DNA from: a virus
Length of the DNA stretch: 64,000 bases
Virus record (IMG/VR): IMGVR_UViG_3300042881_003808
Span: 1 to 64,000 of that record
Direction: 5' to 3' (one strand)
The translations under genes were made by a program, and so were the position numbers. Below are positions 41,201 through 48,430 of this stretch, piece after piece. Positions within the stretch are counted from its first letter, which is position 1. Each line of letters begins with the position of its first letter. The notes below the pieces were generated by a model. The model was not told where the DNA came from, ran no database searches, and was given only the letters and a program-made list of their open reading frames with translations.

Positions 41201-42171
41201 CCGTGGAAGCCTATGCACAGGCACTGTATCTCAATCACTATTGGCGTAGACTAACTCTTGGTCCAATTACAACTGCACAGGCTAGAAACGCAGCAGGTGA
41301 AGTTGTATATGAAGTTATCTATAGTGAGATCATTGATGATCTCGTAAACAACGCTGGGCAAAGTGTAAGCAAGGCTGTAAATTGGCCATATCCAATTGAG
41401 GTTGATGGTGAAACCATAACCACTGTGTACCCCAACAGTTTGATAAACATGAGGGATCAAATACTCAGTCAGATACCGCAAGACAGCACAGTGCTGCCAC
41501 TGTGGATGACCAGTCCTCAAAGCAGTGGTAGACAGTTGGGCTTTGTACCTGCCTGGGTGATTGCCTATGTACGACCTGGCACTGCTGCACAGGTGTTGTA
41601 CAACATCAACAAAACCTATGGTGAACAGCTCAACAAGATTGACTTCACTGTTGATCGCTATGAGCTTGACAGACTGTTGAGCAAGAACTGGGATCCAATC
41701 TACGACAGCACAGGTGGTGCATGGGTACCCACTCCAAACTCCACAACATTTGATTACGACAAGCACTATCGTGAACTCACCACAGATGGCAGCACCGAAG
41801 TGTTTACTCCCGGAGTTGACTATGAAATTGGCGACGAGATACGTGTGCTAGGCAGTCAGTTGGGCGGTAATGATGGCGTGAATGATCTGCTGATTAGAAT
41901 ACTGGATGTGGGTCCAATTGGTGACATACGTGAGTTTGTGTTTGAAGGCACTGCTAACTTCTTGGCAGTGGGCAGCGAATTCACTGGAGTTGTGGGAACC
42001 AATATTATTGGCGTGGGCACTGGAGCAACATTTGATGTTGTGATTTCCAATAACACACCCACTGTATTTGACGGAAACAGCATGCAGTTTAACCGCCCTG
42101 TGGATATCTATACCAACACTGATAGATACAATAAATATCTGGTATTCCCCAAGCGGACCATATTAGGATAA
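38236..42171 (+). CDS. large virion protein with YHYH and Ig-like (He_PIG) domains
   Basis: 1311 residues, 2 nt after the previous gene. A YHYH-like segment lies near residue 175 (GWAVDGYPIYGPYGYQDP). Then at least four putative-Ig repeats with the LPxGLxxxxTGxIxGxP signature occur: LPAGLQVVRTGSITGVP, LPPGLELTETGEIRGV, LPPGLSLDPGTGWLYGY, LPQGLQLLDTGEIAGN. The C-terminal third is aromatic and mixed, ending LVFPKRTILG. Likely a baseplate or fibre component with carbohydrate- or protein-binding Ig domains. Confidence 0.8.
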   Translation: MTVMLLTYDPTVSIKGNGVTGQVSAVLQPGNASWLLGSSNLPGSVQIGQFPNSLNPNRVSANRIQLNWPLRGGLNQRSSIPPTRPTGTVAFSSVGLPFAAPGSGQAVPGLRGTTWTLNTNTAGIYGPDQFGGIVDASGSYKYISPAFVNTPAWSLISGFVDGYRHLDGHSKILGWAVDGYPIYGPYGYQDPLSGNSLVVRMRSGYELALRANRPGNVVLRVRGQQRKSTEITLNNPEQAWPGLVLTGAGLDGAVKILSKQQNIITIDQRVNVNNNDVLQGSWPLGVFVEDWQYNENSVQPTVGFVPPYDKPLDRHNGRFCVTPEYPNGTYAYFATLDENLAPAYPYFVGNTLYGDLAITPLPEMPGITWVTPEGDLGTVAQGIFYQLPLDAELPGSTVYYKLLSGDLPAGLQVVRTGSITGVPNTGQYTEDFTTKFAVRAYTEMLVNNVPVIDQLADRTFTITVSGRGLPRWVTEPGLIAAFYDGTPIEPIQLSFVDPAGNARIRLASGELPPGLELTETGEIRGVILPAAIIDQPAGFDLTPESVYGYDFLIRSVSKNYQFTCEITDGVDSDLRTFEIFVQSRDALTADNDYITSDDTIITADQSNNRVPFLLNPVGSIGTITHDNWFAYKFEAVDLDGQQVEYIITVNDDPGDTWSLPPGLSLDPGTGWLYGYIPSQGTNEVTYKLAVRVRQKFDPSVISEYYFYYLTIQAGLDTRIDWLSPVNLGTIVNGSTSILRVQAENLAGVQLNYRLLQGSNSKLPQGLQLLDTGEIAGNASFNCFAIDNGTTTFDVNTRGTAQATTFDTVFKFTVEAYSPLIRNVSYSVGSITVQTPGIGYVNPTVTISPPQGVNSAPAVISSVDLDTGGIAAINLSSNGKGYRTQPAVTITDNGPGFGATATANLETFESGYLVSATKRFEIKLDRKFNEPLQSIYITALAPEQDRQLVDNLLQDRNIFNRDVVYRPNDPNFGVATDVKYNHIYGLTASTVEAYAQALYLNHYWRRLTLGPITTAQARNAAGEVVYEVIYSEIIDDLVNNAGQSVSKAVNWPYPIEVDGETITTVYPNSLINMRDQILSQIPQDSTVLPLWMTSPQSSGRQLGFVPAWVIAYVRPGTAAQVLYNINKTYGEQLNKIDFTVDRYELDRLLSKNWDPIYDSTGGAWVPTPNSTTFDYDKHYRELTTDGSTEVFTPGVDYEIGDEIRVLGSQLGGNDGVNDLLIRILDVGPIGDIREFVFEGTANFLAVGSEFTGVVGTNIIGVGTGATFDVVISNNTPTVFDGNSMQFNRPVDIYTNTDRYNKYLVFPKRTILG

Positions 42172-42184
42172 ACAAGGACATATT

Positions 42185-43081
42185 ATGACATCGGCTATTA
42201 ACCCTAACAACATCGACAGCGCCTATCCCGTGGCTGGACAGGACAACGATTCACAAGGGTTTCGCGACAATTTCACCAACATCAAAACCAACTTTGAATA
42301 TGCTGGTAGCGAGATCACTGACCTACAAAACAAAGTTCTGCTCAAAGCCGCTTTAACAGGCAGCACACTGAACAACAACCTGAGTGGAGCTGCGCTGATT
42401 GGTGCACAGATACGCAATTTTTCAGCTACTAAATTTGACTTTGGTGTAACTTCGGGCACAGTCACAGTTGACTACAGTGTGGCTCACTATCAAACAGTGA
42501 CCAGCGGTGGTCCAATCACACTGGCATTCACAAACTTCCCCGTGAGCACTGCTGGCATCGTGCGTTTGGCTATCACTATTCCCAGTGGATATGTGCCCAG
42601 TACCAACACACTGACTTTGCCAGCTGCTGTGAGTCTTGGCACACAGAACATTCAGGGACTGAATCCCAGCACCAACACCATTACCTTCAGCACTTCGGGT
42701 ACTTTTGAATTTGAATTCTTGAGCACCAATGGTGGCACCACTATTTCTATTATTGATTTTAATAGAAACCGTGACCCAATCTATCTATCCAGCACAGAAG
42801 ACGTAGCTGCTGCGGCTCCTATCAGTTTGACTAGAACCAACGCTCGTTTCAACACCGTGACCAGCGAGACGTCTACACTGGCCGCGGGCAACGAAGGACA
42901 GATCAAAACTCTGGTGATGGAAAGCTATGGTGGATCCATGCAGGTCACAGTGAGCAATGCTGGTTGGAAAAACTCTGGTTCCGGAACATTGACCTTGAAC
43001 TCACTGGGTGCAGCAGCCACTCTACAGTACATCAATGGTAAATGGTATTGTATTGGCAACAACGGTGCCACTTTTGCTTGA
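42185..43081 (+). CDS. virion structural protein sharing the fibre attachment module
   Basis: 298 residues. The N-terminal PVAGQDNDSQGFRDNFTNIK corresponds to the N-terminal module of the fibre at 35873 (NDGAGDPLRVAFIKTNNNF), so both likely dock to the same virion site. The rest is Thr/Ser/Gly-rich beta structure. AAGGA precedes ATG 42185. Its stop lies in a TTGACC box. Confidence 0.75.
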   Translation: MTSAINPNNIDSAYPVAGQDNDSQGFRDNFTNIKTNFEYAGSEITDLQNKVLLKAALTGSTLNNNLSGAALIGAQIRNFSATKFDFGVTSGTVTVDYSVAHYQTVTSGGPITLAFTNFPVSTAGIVRLAITIPSGYVPSTNTLTLPAAVSLGTQNIQGLNPSTNTITFSTSGTFEFEFLSTNGGTTISIIDFNRNRDPIYLSSTEDVAAAAPISLTRTNARFNTVTSETSTLAAGNEGQIKTLVMESYGGSMQVTVSNAGWKNSGSGTLTLNSLGAAATLQYINGKWYCIGNNGATFA

Positions 43082-43090
43082 CCTTTCTCA

Positions 43091-43139
43091 TTGACCATGG
43101 GCGTGCTCTGTGTTAAACTGTAACAGGAGTCGCCCATGG
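43091..43139 (+). promoter_or_regulatory. promoter overlapped by a start-codon-masking inverted repeat
   Basis: TTGACC (43091-43096), 17-nt spacer, TAAACT (43114-43119); a further TTGACC at 43078 contains the upstream stop. CCATGGGCG (43095-43103) is perfectly complementary to CGCCCATGG (43131-43139), which holds ATG 43136. The left arm lies upstream of the predicted transcription start, so only read-through mRNA could fold and mask the start. Confidence 0.6.
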
Positions 43140-43363
43140 AACATCCTTTTATACAAGATCTCAAATCACTCAACGAAGATGAACTAATACAGCGTATTAG
43201 TGATCTACGTTCCAAATTAACCTGGTGTATGCAGTCTGGCAAAGGTGAAATGGCACGCCAAATCACAATGGCAGTGGAAAGTTATCAACAAGAATACAAT
43301 CGACGCCTTGCGGAAAAGAACAAAGCAACGGATGGATTCCAAGACAAAATCACTGTAAAATGA
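43136..43363 (+). CDS. small helical phage protein
   Basis: 75 residues, helical (LKSLNEDELIQRISDLRSKL, then RQITMAVESYQQEYNRRLAE). Similar small proteins are known to me from T4-like marine phages; function unknown. CAGGAG precedes ATG 43136. Overlaps the next gene by ATGA. Confidence 0.65.
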   Translation: MEHPFIQDLKSLNEDELIQRISDLRSKLTWCMQSGKGEMARQITMAVESYQQEYNRRLAEKNKATDGFQDKITVK

Positions 43364-43959
43364 ATGTACGTTTGATTTATGAAATGGCATTTGGCGCAGG
43401 GCTATGGTATAACTCTACGTTCTACGTCAACAACTACACAGTAAAGATAAATTTGGTAACCAACACCACTGACGGCGCCGAACACAATCTAGCTCTGGCT
43501 AGAATAAAATATTTTGTGTATGAGATACTAGAAGGCGCGGTGTTTATCAATGCCAAAAATCTTGATCAACGCAAAAAACTCGAAGCAGCAGGACTACGAG
43601 TGATCGCACTGCCAGAAGAGCCCGTGGATCAGATTCTGGGCATGGCATTGACCTGTAAGTTCAATGCCATAATGCAGGCTAGAATGATTGTAACTGACCT
43701 AGATATCAGTAGCGAACACGGCGATAACATAGTATACTGCCATAATGCACAGGAAGCCATTGGTCCTTTGGAAGTCACAGGCTGGTGGCATGATGCTGAA
43801 CCAGTTTATAGTTCCCACACTGTGAATCGTAACCAACGTGTGATTGCTATCAACAGAGTGCCAAAATGGCATGATCTTGATCTAGCATGGGAACCTCAAG
43901 AATCCGATGACAACCAATCAGATATCGTGGTAACAAGTTTCAAACGTGAAGACAAATAA
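43360..43959 (+). CDS. hypothetical protein, phage-conserved type
   Basis: 199 residues. The layout (IYEMAFGAGLWYNSTFYVNN; ARIKYFVYEILEGAVFIN; ALPEEPVDQILGMALTCKFN) looks like a conserved phage protein of unknown function. No catalytic motif seen. Overlaps the DnaE-like fragment by 14 nt. Confidence 0.65.
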   Translation: MNVRLIYEMAFGAGLWYNSTFYVNNYTVKINLVTNTTDGAEHNLALARIKYFVYEILEGAVFINAKNLDQRKKLEAAGLRVIALPEEPVDQILGMALTCKFNAIMQARMIVTDLDISSEHGDNIVYCHNAQEAIGPLEVTGWWHDAEPVYSSHTVNRNQRVIAINRVPKWHDLDLAWEPQESDDNQSDIVVTSFKREDK

Positions 43960-44467
43960 ATTTGGTGAAATAATTTTTGATGAAAAAGACCTGTGTGACT
44001 TGGTCATGCAAGGCCATGATATCACCAGCATGCGCAACGTCTTGATAGATCCCAGTATCAACATTGAAAAATTAATTTACCTAATACAAGATCCCGGCCA
44101 ACTAATGACCTGGACATTTCCAGATGGATCTGATCGTGCAGTGCCTGAATTTGACGCTCTGCGCTACAATCAGTGGTTGATGCCAAAAGACTATCAAGAA
44201 CTAGACATTGCCAAATACATACTGGATCTCTGCCAAACTCCCGAACAGCTACAGCGTGTGGGTCAAGAACTGTTGCTGTATCAACAGTATAATCTGTTTG
44301 ATCTACTGCGTTATCTCAAATATCTAGTGGATGTGATGCATACTAACAATGTGATTTGGGGCGTGGGGCGTGGTTCCAGTGTGAGCAGTTATGTGTTGTA
44401 TCTACTGGGAGTGCATCGCATAGACAGCATGTACTATGATTTAGACCCACGAGAATTTCTACGTTAA
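43946..44467 (+). CDS. DNA polymerase III alpha-like fragment
   Basis: 173 residues. The C-terminal block WGVGRGSSVSSYVLYLLGVH followed by RIDSMYYDLDPREFL aligns with the GPGRGSAAGSLVAY..GIT...LF.RFLN segment of C-family replicative polymerases (DnaE). The protein stops just before where the catalytic PDFDxDF motif would follow, and is far shorter than DnaE (about 1,100 residues). So it cannot polymerise DNA by itself. It may be a remnant or a domain recruited for clamp or primer-template interaction. Confidence 0.7.
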   Translation: MKTNKFGEIIFDEKDLCDLVMQGHDITSMRNVLIDPSINIEKLIYLIQDPGQLMTWTFPDGSDRAVPEFDALRYNQWLMPKDYQELDIAKYILDLCQTPEQLQRVGQELLLYQQYNLFDLLRYLKYLVDVMHTNNVIWGVGRGSSVSSYVLYLLGVHRIDSMYYDLDPREFLR

Positions 44468-44489
44468 ATATGTTTTTTGGAGTAAAACA

Positions 44490-44729
44490 ATGACAGCAAA
44501 ACAGTATCGAACCGCACAAGGACGCATTGTTGACCTTGGTGCTTTGGTGTTGAAAAACGAAACAGTTAGAGCAGTTGGCAACATGGGTGTGAATGCTCGC
44601 GGAGATATCATTGATAGTCTAGATCAGCCCATTGAATCCAAAGCTCAACAAACACGCAGACACTATGACAAACAGGCCAAGGGCAATGTGAGTTATCGTC
44701 CGGTCAAGCAGACCCGGGAGAACAAATGA
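44490..44729 (+). CDS. small conserved-type T4-like phage protein
   Basis: 79 residues. The pattern TAKQYRTAQGRIVDLGALVL, then VRAVGNMGVNARGDIID and a basic tail, is one I recall from many T4-like marine phages. Function unknown. TGGAG precedes ATG 44490. TTAAATA (44464-44470), overlapping the previous stop, is a possible late box. Confidence 0.75.
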   Translation: MTAKQYRTAQGRIVDLGALVLKNETVRAVGNMGVNARGDIIDSLDQPIESKAQQTRRHYDKQAKGNVSYRPVKQTRENK

Positions 44730-45094
44730 GCAAGCTGGCTTTTAGCCCCACTGAAGTCAAGGAACTGCAGGTTCTGCGCGACCATGTGTTAGTAGCAGAA
44801 ATGAATTTTAAAGATCAGCGTCAATTGAGCTCGGGCATTGTGTTGCTCAGTGACAATGGCAAAAACTCAGGTATTCGACCACGTTGGGGACGAGTGTATG
44901 CTGTGGGCCCAGATCAAAAAGATGTCAAAGTAGGCGATTATATCTGTGTGTCACACGGACGTTGGACTCGTGGTGTTGACATCGAAGACCATGAAGGTAC
45001 CAAGACCATCAGACGTATTGATAACAATGATATTCTATTGGTCAGTGACTATTTGCCATCAGATGACACCATGAGCGATGCCTATATTCCCTGA
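44726..45094 (+). CDS. GroES-like co-chaperonin (gp31-type)
   Basis: 122 residues. ELQVLRDHVLVAEMNFKDQR corresponds to the GroES N-terminal strand, followed by a mobile-loop-like SSGIVLLSDN, then WGRVYAVGPDQKDVKVGDYI and the C-terminal NNDILLVSD. T4 gp31 and related proteins replace host GroES to fold the major capsid protein. Role here is inferred from similarity. Overlaps both neighbours. Confidence 0.78.
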   Translation: MSKLAFSPTEVKELQVLRDHVLVAEMNFKDQRQLSSGIVLLSDNGKNSGIRPRWGRVYAVGPDQKDVKVGDYICVSHGRWTRGVDIEDHEGTKTIRRIDNNDILLVSDYLPSDDTMSDAYIP

Positions 45095-45665
45095 TCCACA
45101 ATGGCATCTTGATCAAGCTATTTTTTTGGGCACAGTGCCTGTTTCCTGGAATATCGATAACAGCAAAATTAACTGGATAGAAATTGACATACAGGGTGAG
45201 ATCACCAGTATATCCAGGCAGTCAGCAGCAACACAGAATCAGTGGCATCTAACCTGGGTGCCACGTGAATCCAGTAGGCACAGAATGGCATTCGAAGTAC
45301 AGGATCTTTTTGATGTTGATGCCATTGCTGCTGTTATTCCAGGAAAAAATCTTACGTATTCTTTGATTGAAGTACCCCCGGGTAGAATACTGCCCTGGCA
45401 CAGAGATCACTACAACACACATATTAAAAAATTTGCAGTGCCAGAAGGTCTTGCTCACACTGTGAGCCGAGCAGTGATATGTTTACAAAGCTGGACCTAT
45501 GGACAGATAGTGCAGATTGGTTCGGACATGTTGCATCATTGGCGTGCAGGTGATGTATTTTCTTGGCCACATGCTGCCTGGCATGGTGCTGCTAATTTTG
45601 GCGATCATGCCATGACATTTTTACAGATAACCTATGACAACTTATCAGCTACCACATCATCGTGA
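45078..45665 (+). CDS. 2OG-Fe(II) oxygenase-like protein (Asp/Asn hydroxylase type)
   Basis: 195 residues; ATG 45078 lies 17 nt inside the previous gene. PPGRILPWHRDHYNTH gives H108-x-D110, GDVFSWPHAAWHGAANFG gives the distal His (H165 or H169), and FLQITYD follows. The layout is that of small beta-barrel oxygenases of the aspartyl/asparaginyl-hydroxylase type. It overlaps a PLP-enzyme gene by 32 nt, so the two likely act on the same metabolite or glycan. Confidence 0.7.
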   Translation: MPIFPDPQWHLDQAIFLGTVPVSWNIDNSKINWIEIDIQGEITSISRQSAATQNQWHLTWVPRESSRHRMAFEVQDLFDVDAIAAVIPGKNLTYSLIEVPPGRILPWHRDHYNTHIKKFAVPEGLAHTVSRAVICLQSWTYGQIVQIGSDMLHHWRAGDVFSWPHAAWHGAANFGDHAMTFLQITYDNLSATTSS

Positions 45666-46539
45666 CAAACCCTATGGAGCCGCAGGGCCTATTCAGGATC
45701 CCTGGATGCTGGAGTTTGTGCAGACTCGATGCAGTGATGCTGCTTCATGGCTGCAGGATGAGTCCTTGCATGAAAAGTTTGTGTCACGTTACCAGGAATG
45801 GATACCCACTAGTGAACTCAACAGCTGGCAAGGTCTGGAGGAGTTTTCTCATGGTGTTGTTATGCAGGGTACCACTGAGGCATTTGACAAATTCTACATG
45901 GCCAATCATGCTCGTAGATTTCGTTGCTTTCGTGGCGAATACATGTATCATCAACTGGCCTGGCGTAACCACTGGCCCAATCAGTGGAGCTACATCGAAG
46001 ATGGTCCCATACTAGAAAATGATGCAGTGGTGATCAGTCTGCCGTTTAGCGACACTGGTAACAAACATCAACATCATGATCGTGTGATCACTATATGTGA
46101 GAAACTGGGAGTGCCTGTGCTGCTGGACTGTGCATATTTTGGCATCTGTAGCGGCATAGACTTTGATGTTTCCTCTGAATGTATCAAGGTACTCACATTT
46201 AGCCTAAGCAAGACCTTTCCAGTGGCTCATGCTAGAATTGGCATGCGACTAACTCGCAGTGATGATGACGATCCAGGATTTGTTAATCACAAGAGCCGAT
46301 ATGTTAACCGCATGGCCTGCGGGCTTGGTGTTAGTTTGTTAGATAGAGTGGGACCAGACTGGGTATATCGTCAGTACCGACCACAGCAGTTGGTGTTTGC
46401 TCATCAACTGGGTGTAGAGCCTAGTCAGTGTGTGATTTTTGGTCTAGGAGGTCAGCACTGGCAACAATACAATCGTGGTACCACCACCAACAGATTGAGT
46501 TTTCATAAATGGCTACCGCTGGGACGATTGCCACAATAA
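45634..46539 (+). CDS. fold-type I PLP-dependent aminotransferase-like protein
   Basis: 301 residues. VLLDCAYFGICSG (PLP-binding Asp) and VLTFSLSKTFPVAHARIGMR with Schiff-base Lys in SLSK define an aspartate-aminotransferase-like fold. MQGTTEAFDKFYM would correspond to the phosphate-binding region. It is shorter than typical members (about 400 residues), lacking parts of the terminal small domain. Could aminate a sugar, peptide or base. Paired with the oxygenase gene upstream. Confidence 0.7.
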   Translation: MTTYQLPHHRDKPYGAAGPIQDPWMLEFVQTRCSDAASWLQDESLHEKFVSRYQEWIPTSELNSWQGLEEFSHGVVMQGTTEAFDKFYMANHARRFRCFRGEYMYHQLAWRNHWPNQWSYIEDGPILENDAVVISLPFSDTGNKHQHHDRVITICEKLGVPVLLDCAYFGICSGIDFDVSSECIKVLTFSLSKTFPVAHARIGMRLTRSDDDDPGFVNHKSRYVNRMACGLGVSLLDRVGPDWVYRQYRPQQLVFAHQLGVEPSQCVIFGLGGQHWQQYNRGTTTNRLSFHKWLPLGRLPQ

Positions 46540-46540
46540 T

Positions 46541-46569
46541 TTGACTTTATCCAGTTTTCTAAGTAAAAT
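46541..46569 (+). promoter_or_regulatory. promoter for clamp loader
   Basis: TTGACT (46541-46546), 17-nt spacer, TAAAAT (46564-46569), then AAGGA before ATG 46591. Confidence 0.65.
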
Positions 46570-46590
46570 AAACTTTTTGCAAGGACACTC

Positions 46591-47508
46591 ATGAAAAATC
46601 TCTGGGCTGAAACTTATCGTCCCCGAACTCTACAAGACTATGTGTTTCGAGACGAAGCACAAAGACAACAGGTTGAAAGCTGGGTGAAAACCGGATCTAT
46701 CCCTCACTTGTTGTTTTCAGGTGCTCCGGGTGTGGGCAAGACCACACTGGCTAGAATCATTATCAATGAACTCAACATTGATGAATTTGATGTGTTGGAA
46801 ATCAATGCGTCCCGTGAAAACTCGGTTGATACCATACGTGCCAAGATCACAGGCTTTGTGCAGACCATGCCATTTGGTGAACTTAAAGTGGTGTTGCTAG
46901 ACGAAGCTGATTTTATCACGCCCAATGGTCAGGCAGCACTACGCGGCGTCATGGAGACATATCATGCCACAGCTAGATTTATTCTTACTTGCAACTATCC
47001 CAATCGCATTATTCCTGCTCTCCACTCCCGGTGTCAAGGGTTTCATATTGAGCGAACGGACCTCACAGAATTTACTGCTCGTGTGGCTACTGTGCTTGTG
47101 GCTGAGAGCGTGGAGTTTGATCTTGACACCCTAGACACTTATGTCAAAGCAACATATCCTGATCTGCGCAAGTGTTTGAATCTGTGTCAGCAGAATTCAA
47201 CCACGGGACAGTTGATAGCGCCAAGAGGTGATGAAACCGGCGGCCGAGAATGGAAGATAGATGCTGTGTCACTGCTCAAGGCCAATAGAGTAACAGAAGC
47301 ACGTAAATTGATCTGCGGCAGCATACGTCCTGAAGAAGCAGAAGAAGTGTTTAGATGGATGTATGATAATCTTGATCTTTGGAGTGCTGAGCAGGAAAAG
47401 CAAGACCAAGCCATTGTTTACATTCGCAATGGCATAGCCAATATTCCCTTGGTAGCTGACCAAGAAATTAATCTTAGTGCCACTCTTATTGAACTTACTA
47501 GCCTATGA
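46591..47508 (+). CDS. 44: sliding-clamp loader ATPase (gp44 type)
   Basis: 305 residues. WAETYRPRTLQDYVF is the classical start of RFC-small/gp44 proteins. Walker A GAPGVGKT (44-51), Walker B LLDEAD (102-107), sensor TCNYPNRI and arginine finger SRC (146-148) are intact. It loads the phage processivity clamp onto primer-template DNA using ATP and marks the genome as T4-like in replication. In T4 gp62 is its partner; the next gene here does not look like gp62. Overlaps it by ATGA. Confidence 0.93.
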   Translation: MKNLWAETYRPRTLQDYVFRDEAQRQQVESWVKTGSIPHLLFSGAPGVGKTTLARIIINELNIDEFDVLEINASRENSVDTIRAKITGFVQTMPFGELKVVLLDEADFITPNGQAALRGVMETYHATARFILTCNYPNRIIPALHSRCQGFHIERTDLTEFTARVATVLVAESVEFDLDTLDTYVKATYPDLRKCLNLCQQNSTTGQLIAPRGDETGGREWKIDAVSLLKANRVTEARKLICGSIRPEEAEEVFRWMYDNLDLWSAEQEKQDQAIVYIRNGIANIPLVADQEINLSATLIELTSL

Positions 47509-47879
47509 GATACCTTGTTATAACCTATATTCAAAAACCTGTGAACCGTCGCAATCCACAAGGCGGATATGATGAAAGCGTGGAAGTTGTCAAACGTCTG
47601 CGTAGTCGTGATATTACCACGGGCAGTGTGATTCTAGATTTTCGCGACATGGCAGTGGTCAAATGCACTGTGAGTGGTCAAATTGGCAGTCGCGATTGGA
47701 ACACAGTGCATGATTATTATCTGCAACACTATCGCCATATTTTTGAAAGACTACATCTTGAAAATGGCCGGCAGCTCATGGTTGAAGACGCTAGTTCAAC
47801 AACTGATAATACGGGGACGGAACACCCACCCGAGCAGGATAGTCACAAAACTCCCCATGCTGTTCCAACATCTGCCTAG
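47505..47879 (+). CDS. hypothetical phage protein with antisense-overlapped tail
   Basis: 124 residues. A conserved core (RYLVITYIQKPVNRRN; VVKRLRSRDITTGSVILDFR; VHDYYLQHYRHIFERL) resembles a widespread phage family of unknown function. After about residue 92 the sequence is low-complexity (SSTTDNTGTEHPPEQDSHKT), and this tail overlaps the convergent sulfotransferase-like gene by 89 bp. The original C-terminus may have been replaced when that gene was inserted. Confidence 0.7.
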   Translation: MRYLVITYIQKPVNRRNPQGGYDESVEVVKRLRSRDITTGSVILDFRDMAVVKCTVSGQIGSRDWNTVHDYYLQHYRHIFERLHLENGRQLMVEDASSTTDNTGTEHPPEQDSHKTPHAVPTSA

Positions 47880-48423
47880 GAATATGATCTCTCACATAAG
47901 CTGAAATATCAGCGTAGTTTGAGATCAAATAATTTTTGTCAGGGTAGGTTTTTTGATAAATCAATTGGTTAGAGGGTAGTAGGTCAATCATTACTTCATA
48001 TACTACCACAACGCTTTGAGCGTGTAACTTTTTGATACTTAAATCAAACCACTGTTGCTGACTCTCAATCACAGGATCTACATCTTCTGGTGTGAGAATT
48101 ACAGGTTCAAGATTGGGTCGCTGATCTTGACTGGCCAAGTGCCAAAGTTCTAGCCTATTGGACAGAGCATGCGAAACCAAGGCTTCCACAAGATTTCTAC
48201 GCACACTGTATATTGGTGTCACGTAGTCTAGCTCTTGTGGTGAAAAAAAGTTATGGCTATGAAAACAGGTTGGAATGTTTTTAAGCCATTGGATTTTGTC
48301 TAGATCATCTTTACTTTCAAGATGCACTATCAAACTTTGATATTTTCTTCGAGCAATATAACTTGCTAATAACACCGAGCCTGTGCGGCCCGGTGTCAGT
48401 ACTGCCACACTATTTTTAAACAT
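47791..48423 (-). CDS. sulfotransferase-like P-loop protein
   Basis: 210 residues. N-terminal TPGRTGSVLLASYIA matches the 5'-phosphosulfate-binding loop and SVRRNLVEALVSHALSN the 3'-phosphate motif of the PAPS-dependent sulfotransferase superfamily (R..S arrangement). Would move sulfate to a sugar or lipid acceptor. Opposite strand to its neighbour, and convergent with the gene at 47505, so likely a later insertion. Related in style to genes at 53515, 55029 and 56304. Confidence 0.65.
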   Translation of the reverse strand: MFKNSVAVLTPGRTGSVLLASYIARRKYQSLIVHLESKDDLDKIQWLKNIPTCFHSHNFFSPQELDYVTPIYSVRRNLVEALVSHALSNRLELWHLASQDQRPNLEPVILTPEDVDPVIESQQQWFDLSIKKLHAQSVVVVYEVMIDLLPSNQLIYQKTYPDKNYLISNYADISAYVRDHIPRQMLEQHGEFCDYPARVGVPSPYYQLLN

Positions 48424-48430
48424 CCTGTAC

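Noticed and set aside
23662-43081. Diversity-generating retroelement in the fibre region
   Set aside because: No reverse transcriptase-like gene or template/variable repeat pair is visible in this window.
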